From: Campanula takesimana
Lineage: Eukaryota > Streptophyta > Magnoliopsida > Asterales > Campanulaceae
Assembly (NCBI GenBank): GCA_026119855.1
Contig: JAOWBW010000561.1
Span: 434,001-498,000 of the forward strand
Direction: 5' to 3'
Length of the DNA: 64,000 nucleotides
A program made the translations under genes and the position numbers. Of this stretch, positions 56,272 through 64,000 are shown in pieces. Every line of letters begins with the position of its first letter. The first letter of the stretch is position 1. The notes below the pieces were generated by a model, which was not told the origin of the DNA, searched no databases, and saw only the letters and a program-made list of their open reading frames with translations.

Positions 56272-57370
56272 TGTTAGTACCCGATTTGAAAATGAGTTTA
56301 TTAGGGCTTTCCCAAATATACAAGGACTTTATAGGAATTAGAAACCTTGCAAAGACTTGTCTCGGATTCCCAAAAATAGTTCAATGTTCTAGAAAACATT
56401 AAATATGGACATTTAGGGTTGCCTTGTATGAACAGTAAAACCCTAGCTTGAATTTCAAGTCAGCGCGCAACGATGGCCACGCGGCCACTTTCGCCGCCGC
56501 CCTCAATATTGGCCACGCGGCCACATTCGCCGCCGCCCTCAATATTGGCCACGCGGCCACATTCGCCCTGGATGATCTGGACCGTCAGATCTCTCCATCA
56601 GTTTCCTATTTAAAGACCTCCCTTGCCTCATAATAAGGGGATCCGATTTTGAGAGCTCTAAGTACGAATTTTGGAGTTCTTAAACAATATTTTGCTCTCT
56701 AATTAACATTCAAACACTCAAGAAGATCTAAGGTTTATTTCTTGCCAACATAGGTAAGTTTTCTAACTTTTTCTTCATGTTCTTGCATTATTTTTAATGT
56801 AGATCTTTTATATTCATGTTCGTGCATGTTTATTCATAGTTTCTTCGTATGCTTTGCATATTCATTCATATGTTCATATATGTTCTTCGTGTTCATAGAT
56901 TAAAACCTTATTTATGCTATATTTAGGGTTGCGATCTTCATGTTTACATGTTATTTCATAGCCGATGATGATCGAGGGTTCATCAACCCGAGGATGATCT
57001 AGGAACTACTTTTAAACCCTAATCTTTAGGTAATTCCCCTTCATTATGCATGATCCCGATTCTTCTGCCTATTCTAATTCTCTGCGAACTATGCTGACCT
57101 GAGCTTCTCACATTGAGAGGAACGTAGGCAATCTTCGGATCCGGTCTCAAACACTAACACACTACTAACACATTCATCATGATAGAAAGACCGATCAATT
57201 CGGGCAATAGGAGTGATAACGTCCAATATTCTTCTCTTGTTGTAATTTGACCCCCGAACCCACTAAAAATGCTTTTTCTCAAAGTTTTGGCTATAATTAA
57301 AACGACGTGGCGACTCTCATAATTTTAATGTTGCTATGAATATTCCCAATTTCAAACACACGTATTCACA
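56272..57370 (+). repeat. 3' LTR of the nested element
   Basis: Nearly identical to 42825-43924. It is preceded by the purine-rich CGCCGAGGGGCTAC at 56258-56271 and followed by the GGAAG duplication. Confidence 0.93.
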
Positions 57371-57558
57371 GGAAGCGTCCCATGGTTGTCCCCGCTAAAG
57401 TTCCGCTTGATAAGGGTAAAGGGAAAGCCGTTGATGAAGCTTCGTCCCGTCCTAGCGTTTTTTCACGTCTTGGCGGTCCCAAGAATGTTCCGTCCCCATC
57501 CAAGAAGACTAAAGGACATAACAAGAAGCAATGGGTTCCCAAACCTAAGAAAGATTAG
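57371..57558 (+). CDS. Small basic antisense ORF, second part
   Basis: Continues the frame of 42567-42824 when one copy of the GGAAG duplication is removed. It reads RPMVVPAKVPLDKGKGKAV, SRPSVFSRLGGPKN and a basic tail NKKQWVPKPKKD followed by TAG. The whole protein would be about 147 residues, very basic, with two S-V-F-x-R-L-G motifs. Function unknown; nucleic-acid binding is a guess from composition. Confidence 0.65.
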
Positions 57559-57993
57559 ATTTTTCTTTGTACCCCAAGAGATTGCAATTAGACCACTTTG
57601 TTTTAGGATTTAATATTTTGATGTCTTTTGTTGCTCAATAAATCCGTTGTAATGGTTTGAATAATTCATTGAATGAATAAAAAATTGCATTTTGTTATTT
57701 GAAGTGAATTGGGTATTTTTGATATGTTTTAGACCGCACCCGAAGGTTGCCTACGTTCCTCCAGTTGGGAGGCTCAGGTCTTCGTAGTTCAAACAAACAA
57801 AGACCATTTTTTTTTATTTTTTTATTTTTTTTTGTTGTGCACCCTGTTTTTTGCCTAGACCGCCCTTGCGGGTTTTCAATCTAGCGGGCTTCTTTTTTGC
57901 ACGTGCTCTAATTTTTGCCTAGGCCGCCCTTGCGGGTTTTCAACCTAGCGAGCGATTTATTTTTTTTTTTTTTTTTTTAATGGTCTTTGTTTA
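57559..57993 (-). other. 3' region immediately after Ogre pol
   Basis: On the minus strand, pol is followed by an A-rich stretch. Two copies of a CGCTAGRTTGAAAACCCGCA...GGGCGGYCTAGGC block follow (57850-57955), then a GAACTACG...ACGTAGGC block (57734-57790). The same blocks occur in the nested element, linking the two families. Confidence 0.7.
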
Positions 57994-60900
57994 TTAAGCG
58001 TAGAACCTCTTGAGCTTGTCGAGGTTGACCTCCTTTGGCAGCTGGTCACCATCTAAATCCACGAGCCGGACTGCACCACCGCTTAGTATCTTTTTGACCA
58101 CGTACGGACCGATCCATCGGGGTCCCCATTTCCCCAGGGGATTCATGGCATTAGGAGGATGTTGTCTTAAGACCAAATCTCCCACATTGATGTTTCGAGG
58201 CCTCACTTTTTTGTTGAAAGCTCTTGCCATCCTTTGCTGATACGCCCTCGTGCGTTCGAGTGCTCTTAACCTTTTCTCGTCGAGTAAGGCTAGCTGTTCG
58301 TATCGACTTTGCATCCAGTTGACCTCGTTGACTTGATTCTCGAGGAGGACTCGTAGAGATGGGACTTCAAGTTCGATAGGGAGTACGACTTCAGAACCAT
58401 AGACCAATGCATAAGGAGTTTCTCCTGTTGCGGATCGTATTGATGTGCGGTAGCCCCACAATGCTAATGGTAGCTTTTCGGGCCAATCCCTTCCTGTTGA
58501 GGCCATTTTCTTGACGATGGTCTCGATGGTCTTATTTGCTGCTTCGACTGCGCCATTTGCTTGGGGCCGGTAAGGAGATGACTTGTGCTTGGTGATCTTG
58601 TATTCTAGCAAAAGTGCATCCATTTCCTTCTCAAAGTGAGAGCTGTTGTCGGAAATGATTTCATGAGGTACGCCGTATCGGCACATGATATTGATCTTTA
58701 CAAATTCGGACACTTTCTTGGCATTGAGGGTTCGATAGGCTTGTGCTTCGACCCACTTTGTGAAGTAGTCGACTGCCACTAGGACGAATGACTGCCCATT
58801 GCTTCCGGCAGGATGAACTTTACCGATGATGTCTATCCCCCAACAAGAGAAAGGCCAAGGTGTGACCATGTTGTAAAGTTGTGAGGGCGGAGCATGTTGC
58901 AGATTAGCGTGGAATTGGCACTTGGCACACCTTTTGACTTTCTCGATACAGTCTCGTTCCATAGTGCTCCAATAATAACCAATGCGAAGTATCTTCTTGA
59001 CTAGCATAAACCCATTCATGTGGGGTCCACATTCTCCTTCGTGCACTTCACACATTATCTCTTGAGCTTCGGTCTCATTGGCGCATAGGATATTGATCCC
59101 GTTGTGGTGCCTTTTATAGACTCGGTCCCCAATCAGTACGTACCGAGAGGCTAACCTTTGCAGAGCTGCTTGAGACTTCTTATTGATGTTCTCGGGATAG
59201 GTGCCGTCCTTGAGGAAGTTCATGATGTCCGAATACCACGGAGAGTTTGTTTGAACCTCGTTGATCTCGATGCTCATGCAATATGCCGGACTGTTCCTTC
59301 GAGCAATTTTGAAAGGCTTCACCATTTTCCCTTTGGGCATTTCAACTAATGAAGCTATAGTGGCCAGTGCATCAGCGAAGCGATTCTTATCCCTTGGCAG
59401 GTAGTTGAAAGTGATCTCTTGGAATTGTTCAACCAGTTCTTCAAGGTGCTGACCATACTGTTGGAGAGTCGGGTCTTGGGTTCGCCATTTACCCGATTGT
59501 TGATTGATAAGGAGCAAAGAGTCGCCGAACACTTCTAGTTCCGTGATGTTTCTTTCGAGAGCTGCTTCGAGCCCTGCTATGCATGCTTCGTACTCGGCAA
59601 TGTTGTTGGTAGCTTCGAATTCCAGGCGTATGGCAATGGGAGTGTAGATGTCTTTTGGATCTACAAGCAATACCCCTATACCAAAACCGTGTTTATTGGC
59701 GGCGCCATCGAAAAAAAGTTGCCACTTGTCTTCCTCGGTTGCAGTACAAATTAAATGCTCGTCGGGGAACTGTACATCTTCCCCCTTCACTTCGTCACAC
59801 GGGAATTCGGCAAGCTGGTCACTGAACACTTTCCCCCTGACGGATTTTAGTGTGACGTAAGTGATATCATAGCCGGCGAGCATGAAGTACCATTTGGCTA
59901 TTCTTGTTGACATGAAAGGCTTCTCGAAGATGTAGCGGAGCGGGTCCACCTTTGCTACTAGCTTGATCGGGAAAGCTTCCATATAGTGTTTGAGCTTTTG
60001 AGTGACCCAAACCAATGCTGCACATGACTTCTCTAAGACAGAGTAGTTCTTTTCGCCTCCTTGGAATCGGCGACTGACAAAATAAATGGCGTTCTCCTTT
60101 GTGGACTCTCGTTGCTCTTGTGCTAACATAGCCCCTAGGGCTTCATCATTGACAGTGAGATAAAGCAACAGAGGTTTCTCCTTGTGTGGCGGAACTAGGA
60201 CAGGAGGGCACGTCAAGTTATGCTTCACTTGATCGAAGGCTTCTTGGCACGCGTCGGTCCATTCTAGAGCCACATTCTTCTTGAGTAACTTGAAGATTGG
60301 CTCGCACATGGAAGTGAGTTGGTGCACAAACCGACTGATGTATTGTAGTCTGCCCATGAAACCTTTAATCTCTTTCTGCGTCTTTGGAGGAGGCATGTCA
60401 ATGATTGCCTTGATTTTGGAGGGGTCTACTTCGATTCCCCTTTCAGTGACCATATAACCAAGAACTTTGCCTCGGATAACCCCGAATGTGCACTTTGCAG
60501 GGTTGAGCCTCATTTTGTGTTGACGAAGCCTTTCAAAGAACTTGCGGAGATCAATCAGGTGTTGACCATCGGTTCCTTTGGAGTGAATAATCATGTCGTC
60601 CACATAGACCTCGATTTCTTTGTGAATCATATCGTGGAACAAGTCTGTCACGGATCTTTGGTAGGAAGCCCCATCATTTCTTAACCCAAATGGCATGACT
60701 GTGTAGCAAAAGGTACCCCACGGTGTTGTGAAGGCTGTCTTATGTTGATCTTCCTCGGCCATGAGAATCTGATTGTACCCAGCGAACCCATCCACAAATG
60801 AGCGAACCTCGTAGGCAGCAGTGGAGTCGACTAGCATGTCGATATTAGGGAGTGGAAAATCATCCTTTGGGGAAGCTTTGTTTAAATCCCGGAAGTCTAC

Positions 60901-63066
60901 ATAAACTCGAACCTTGCCGTTCGCCTTCCTGACTGTCACAATGTTGGCTAACCATGTCGGATACTCGATAACCTTGATGAAACCCACGCTGAGGAGCTTC
61001 TCAATCTCTTCTTTGACCTGCAAAGACCATTCTGGCTTGATCTTCCTGAGCTTCTGCTTTACTGGCCTGGCATCTTCTCTAATCGGAATCCTGTGCTCCG
61101 CTACCTTTCTGTCTAAACCCGGCATGTCTTTGTATGACCATGCGAACACATCCACGAACTCCCGTAGTAATGCAGTCAATCTGTCTCTGTCGTCTCTCTT
61201 GAAGAAGCTTCCAATCTTGGTTTCTTTTGGCTCTTCTTCGGTACCCAGATTAACAACCTGCAATTCTTCGTCAGCCTTTGGACCATTCTCGGCACGACTA
61301 CGGACTTGTTGAGCAAGTTCATTTAAGTATGTTGTGTTTTCGTGGTCTATTTCATCATAATTTGAATCGTTATTAACTTGTTCGTTAAGTTTATTATTAG
61401 TTAATTCATCATTTATGATGTTTGCAATCTCAGGGTACTCAGAAATATCAAATTTTTCATTAGCAAAGAAAGGAAACACACGCTCGGCTATGGCCTCCAA
61501 ATCCTCTTGGGTGAGGGTATTAGAGACACTCTCGGACTCGAAAGTAAGGGTGAGTTGCTCTTCCTTTGTTGCTGTGCGGGGTATGCAACCCATTTCTTGG
61601 ACTAAGAATTCCTCGGATACCACAGGCCCTTTTGTTGAATACCAATTGTTGATCGGCTCGGAGCTTGGTGGGATCTCGCCGATAGTCTCGTTCATGATGA
61701 CGGTGTCATGGATGGCGTTAACTTGGCATTCATTCATCATGGCAAGCTCTTCGAACATGGAGGCTAAATCTGTCAGTTCTTCCCCCACGGTGATTTCTGT
61801 GTCGGACTCTATAGTCACCTTCCTTCCCCACCATTCACGGGGCGACATGGGAATTGGTTCCCTTTCGGATTTCTGGATCTGACAATCGGAAAAGATTTCG
61901 AGGCCGGGCTTTTTGATACCTTTATTGTTAACCCACGGCTCGGGAAAGATCATGTATGGAATGTCTTCCCCTTGGCGGACAAAATAACCATTCAACGTCT
62001 TGCGGTAAGGCCTTAGGTTAGGGACTTCATACCGACGGCCTTCTTTACGAGCTCGGGCCTTTTCGTTCTTGATCGCTTGTTCTTGCTTCAAGTCTTCTTC
62101 GGGAGGCTCGTACCCCAAACCGAATGTGTTCTTGACAAATGGGACTTGCACGGGATGTAGGATTCCTTGCTGATATTTCCCTAAGCCTAAACTAGGGAAG
62201 TAGTCCATATTCCTCATCATGCGGAGGACTTTGTGATTGCTGGGGGTCCATGATCCGTTTCCCCCTTCTTTATCAATGGCGTTGATTGAGACGCCGGAGA
62301 GAGTGGAGTCTGGTAGACCATGCTGAACTTGGTGGACGGGCTCACCTTTTCTGTGGATAGTGATGTTTTCAGCCATTACAGTCACTATTTCATCACCATT
62401 TCGGATCTTGACACATTGGTGGAGAGTTGACGGTACGGCATTAGCACTGTGAATCCATGGTCGACCCAACAGTAAGTTGAACGAGGCCGGGATATCAAGC
62501 ACTTGGAATGGAACGGACATGACCATGCTCCCAAACTCAATGTCTATCTCGATCATACCCATGACTGTACGGGCGGTGCTGTCATAACCTCGGATTACTT
62601 GAGTAGAAGGCTTCAAATCAGAATCCTTAAGCCCCAGTATGCCCATGATTCTACCAGGCATGAGATTGAGTGCGGAACCACCGTCCACTAAAACTCTTGA
62701 GACGGGCCTCCCCCTTGCTCGTAACTTGAGGTAAATAGCTTCGTTGTGGTCGGAACCAAACGGTGGAAGGTCTATATCGGCAAAGGTGATTACGTTGCCA
62801 AAATGAATGTGACCAATCATTGCTGTGAGGTCCTCGGAAGTAGTATCGGGAGAAACTGATGTATCATCGAGATTGCGGATGACAAGATCTCGGTGTTTCT
62901 TTGAGGATGCAATGAGGTCCCAAATAGAGATGTTGGCTTGAGTTTTCTTGAGTTGGACAAGTAGAGGATCTTCGGGAGCATTGTGAGCTTGCGGCTTTTG
63001 AGAAGAGGAGCTCGGTGCGGAAGTGGAAGGGTTGCTTGCTATGACTCGACCGGATCGAGTTAGCAT
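57994..63066 (-). CDS. Ogre-like protease-RT-RNase H-aRNH-integrase polyprotein, 1690 codons, uninterrupted
   Basis: Domains in order (approximate residues): aspartic protease with LVDGGSALNLMP (125-138); G-patch-like SLGLGKYQQG (295); RT 690-860 with VDFRDLNKASPKDDFPLP, FVDGFAGYNQI, MPFGLRNDG and catalytic YVDDM (about 820); first RNase H near 960 (LYLTVNDEALGAML); archaeal-type RNase H from about 1117 (FFDGAANKHGFGIGVLL, FGDSLLLINQ, YLPRDKNRFADALA); integrase zinc domain 1340-1385 (CGPHMNG, CAKC); and the DDE core with WGIDIIG, IISDNSSHF and VEAANKTIE. No stop or frameshift occurs over 5.07 kb, so the copy is young. The start at MLTRSGRV is the first Met of this frame; upstream frames suggest it is normally continuous with gag. 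Confidence 0.95.
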   Translation of the reverse strand: MLTRSGRVIASNPSTSAPSSSSQKPQAHNAPEDPLLVQLKKTQANISIWDLIASSKKHRDLVIRNLDDTSVSPDTTSEDLTAMIGHIHFGNVITFADIDLPPFGSDHNEAIYLKLRARGRPVSRVLVDGGSALNLMPGRIMGILGLKDSDLKPSTQVIRGYDSTARTVMGMIEIDIEFGSMVMSVPFQVLDIPASFNLLLGRPWIHSANAVPSTLHQCVKIRNGDEIVTVMAENITIHRKGEPVHQVQHGLPDSTLSGVSINAIDKEGGNGSWTPSNHKVLRMMRNMDYFPSLGLGKYQQGILHPVQVPFVKNTFGLGYEPPEEDLKQEQAIKNEKARARKEGRRYEVPNLRPYRKTLNGYFVRQGEDIPYMIFPEPWVNNKGIKKPGLEIFSDCQIQKSEREPIPMSPREWWGRKVTIESDTEITVGEELTDLASMFEELAMMNECQVNAIHDTVIMNETIGEIPPSSEPINNWYSTKGPVVSEEFLVQEMGCIPRTATKEEQLTLTFESESVSNTLTQEDLEAIAERVFPFFANEKFDISEYPEIANIINDELTNNKLNEQVNNDSNYDEIDHENTTYLNELAQQVRSRAENGPKADEELQVVNLGTEEEPKETKIGSFFKRDDRDRLTALLREFVDVFAWSYKDMPGLDRKVAEHRIPIREDARPVKQKLRKIKPEWSLQVKEEIEKLLSVGFIKVIEYPTWLANIVTVRKANGKVRVYVDFRDLNKASPKDDFPLPNIDMLVDSTAAYEVRSFVDGFAGYNQILMAEEDQHKTAFTTPWGTFCYTVMPFGLRNDGASYQRSVTDLFHDMIHKEIEVYVDDMIIHSKGTDGQHLIDLRKFFERLRQHKMRLNPAKCTFGVIRGKVLGYMVTERGIEVDPSKIKAIIDMPPPKTQKEIKGFMGRLQYISRFVHQLTSMCEPIFKLLKKNVALEWTDACQEAFDQVKHNLTCPPVLVPPHKEKPLLLYLTVNDEALGAMLAQEQRESTKENAIYFVSRRFQGGEKNYSVLEKSCAALVWVTQKLKHYMEAFPIKLVAKVDPLRYIFEKPFMSTRIAKWYFMLAGYDITYVTLKSVRGKVFSDQLAEFPCDEVKGEDVQFPDEHLICTATEEDKWQLFFDGAANKHGFGIGVLLVDPKDIYTPIAIRLEFEATNNIAEYEACIAGLEAALERNITELEVFGDSLLLINQQSGKWRTQDPTLQQYGQHLEELVEQFQEITFNYLPRDKNRFADALATIASLVEMPKGKMVKPFKIARRNSPAYCMSIEINEVQTNSPWYSDIMNFLKDGTYPENINKKSQAALQRLASRYVLIGDRVYKRHHNGINILCANETEAQEIMCEVHEGECGPHMNGFMLVKKILRIGYYWSTMERDCIEKVKRCAKCQFHANLQHAPPSQLYNMVTPWPFSCWGIDIIGKVHPAGSNGQSFVLVAVDYFTKWVEAQAYRTLNAKKVSEFVKINIMCRYGVPHEIISDNSSHFEKEMDALLLEYKITKHKSSPYRPQANGAVEAANKTIETIVKKMASTGRDWPEKLPLALWGYRTSIRSATGETPYALVYGSEVVLPIELEVPSLRVLLENQVNEVNWMQSRYEQLALLDEKRLRALERTRAYQQRMARAFNKKVRPRNINVGDLVLRQHPPNAMNPLGKWGPRWIGPYVVKKILSGGAVRLVDLDGDQLPKEVNLDKLKRFYA

Positions 63067-64000
63067 GTTGACGTTCCCATCTTGCTTCTTTTTCCTATTC
63101 CTAGTACTTCCCTCATTACCTCATCGTAAGTCACTACATAACAAGAATTGTCAAGTTTATTCATAACATTGGGGCCCCATTCACAATTGGGATTGAATGG
63201 GTGGTCCCCTCAAATTCTCCTATCTCTATTACATTGACATGCTCGTCATTAGTCACTACAAATTCTTTCTTATCTATGAGATCTTGAATGACATTACGGA
63301 GAATGAAGCATTCCTCGGTGGTGTGGCCACTATATTGGTGGTAGCCACAATATTTGTGGTGAGCATGATTGGAGTTGATCGTCTTGGGTTGGTACCCTTG
63401 CACGGGTGTGATTTGACTCTTTGCCTTGAGGACCTCGAACACTTCGGTTTGAGTCATGCCTTAGTGAGGCATGTAGACACGGTCACTTCGGGGCCTTTTC
63501 CTTTGAGGTGGAGGAACCTTTTTGTAATTCCCCTTGTCAATAGTGACGGCGTTGACCGAGGCCTCTTTTGTGGAGTTGGAAGCGGCCTTGTAGCGGTAAG
63601 TAGGAGTGGTCTTCTTAATCTCCTTGAGCAAGTCATCCATGCGTACACCCGCCTCATACATTTGGGAGAAGTCGGAGTAGCAATCCCCACTTAGGTGAGT
63701 GCGGAGATCAATCTTGAGACACTTGAGAAAGACGTCCATTTGCTCTTTTGTGTTTGGCCTCTCAACAATTTCGGAGAGTTTGTCATTCCATCTTCTTGTG
63801 AAGTCGATGAAGGACTCATTATCTCGTTGAGTAGTGTTCTCTAGCTCTTTTCTTGTGGGCCGGTGAGTGGTGTTGCCTTGGTATTGGTTCTTGAAGGCAA
63901 GCATGGCGGAGTCCCAATCAAGACGGACAGTGAGCGGGAGAGTAGCATACCAATCTTTTGCCGCCCCCTCGAGAGTGAGAGGGAAGCATTGGGCCATCAC
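63067..64000 (-). pseudogene. Ogre-like gag C-terminal half, with one stop and two frame breaks
   Basis: 64000-63461 encodes capsid sequence (CFPLTLEGAAKDWYATLP, FIDFTRRWNDKLSEI) and ends VYMPH with TAA at 63463-63461. The same frame resumes at once with GMTQTEVFEVLK and a CGYHQYSGHTTEEC zinc-knuckle-like motif. It then leaves the conserved reading at a C4 run (63206-63209), resumes in another frame (FNPNCEWGPNV, YVVTYDEVMREVL), and breaks again at a T5 run (63089-63093) just before the pol ORF. The gag start lies beyond the window. Confidence 0.82.

Larger units (their letters stand above)
42825..57370 (+). mobile_element. 14.5 kb non-autonomous LTR element packed with tandem arrays
   Basis: LTRs 42825-43924 and 56272-57370 begin TGTTAGTACCCG and end CGTATTCACA. 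A perfect GGAAG duplication flanks the element (42820-42824 and 57371-57375). The primer-binding site follows at 43926. Internally there is no RT, RNase H or integrase, only a 230-codon truncated gag (48049-48741). The rest is tandem arrays and spacer. Sequence blocks near 49615-49740 and 50640-50695 (GCCCGCTAGRTTGAAAACCC, GGGCGGYCTAGGC) match the region just past pol in the Ogre-like element (57850-57955), which indicates a pol-deleted Ogre relative. I counted about seven substitutions and one C-run difference between the LTRs by eye, so it is a young insertion. Confidence 0.93.
37440..64000 (-). mobile_element. Giant Ogre-like (Tat-lineage) retrotransposon, runs off the window
   Basis: Minus-strand order: gag (from beyond 64000 to about 63160), protease-RT-RNase H-second RNase H-integrase (63066-57994), a long 3' region, a polypurine tract (38379-38368), and a 3' LTR starting TGTAAACACC at 38367 and ending near 37440. 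The protease DGGS motif, G-patch-like LGLGKY, archaeal-type RNase H and overall size fit the Ogre branch. The 3' region carries a PMD gene and a small basic ORF, both antisense to pol, and a 45-bp minisatellite. A 14.5 kb foreign LTR element (42825-57370) is nested within it. Without that insertion about 12 kb of this element lies in the window. Confidence 0.85.

Overview
This is nuclear DNA from a flowering plant: spliced genes with GT-AG introns, MITEs, and nested plant LTR retrotransposons. Host-gene content is small: a peroxin gene (PEX14), the 5' end of a DXR gene, a last-exon scrap of a polygalacturonase gene and one unrecognised exon. The DXR N-terminus reads most like asterid (perhaps Lamiales) versions, but that taxonomic hint is weak.

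Layout. 1-622 is the end of a Tekay/Del-type LTR. 622-6300 is a graveyard of small elements (a hAT MITE and a solo LTR with perfect target-site duplications, two Stowaway MITEs), plus a polygalacturonase exon fused to a copied piece of PEX14. 6.4-11.99 kb is a decayed Ty3/gypsy Tat-lineage element, cut off before its integrase. 11.99-13.5 kb holds a degenerate plant-mobile-domain (PMD) gene that shares palindromes and flanks with a 2.0 kb Mutator-like element at 16121-18135. Between them lies the DXR 5' fragment (minus strand, exons 1-3). PEX14 spans 29.3-20.3 kb on the minus strand. It has 13 exons, two intronic MITEs, and four frame breaks that each map to a short homopolymer. A 100-N gap sits directly upstream of its first exon and hides most of the 3' LTR of a chromodomain (Tekay) element that fills 29.5-36.3 kb. 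That element in turn sits in the gag of a related element.

37.4 kb to the window end is one giant Ogre-like (Tat-lineage) retrotransposon on the minus strand: gag, an uninterrupted 1690-codon pro-RT-RH-aRH-integrase ORF, a long 3' region, a polypurine tract and a 3' LTR. The 3' region carries a four-exon PMD gene and a small basic ORF, both antisense to pol. A 14.5 kb non-autonomous LTR element (42825-57370, GGAAG duplication, LTRs differing at about seven sites) has landed inside the small ORF. It has no pol. It carries a truncated gag ORF and several unrelated tandem arrays, including about 2.7 kb of inverted TTGACC/GGTCAA (W-box-core) units, a CCTAGG/AAACCCTAG array and a 138/114-bp satellite.

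The most notable things are the antisense PMD unit inside the Ogre element, the array-filled non-autonomous element nested in it, and the Mutator-like element built of nested palindromes with a possible PMD-coding relative 4 kb away. Two host-gene anomalies also need resolving: the PEX14 frame breaks and the beheaded DXR gene.
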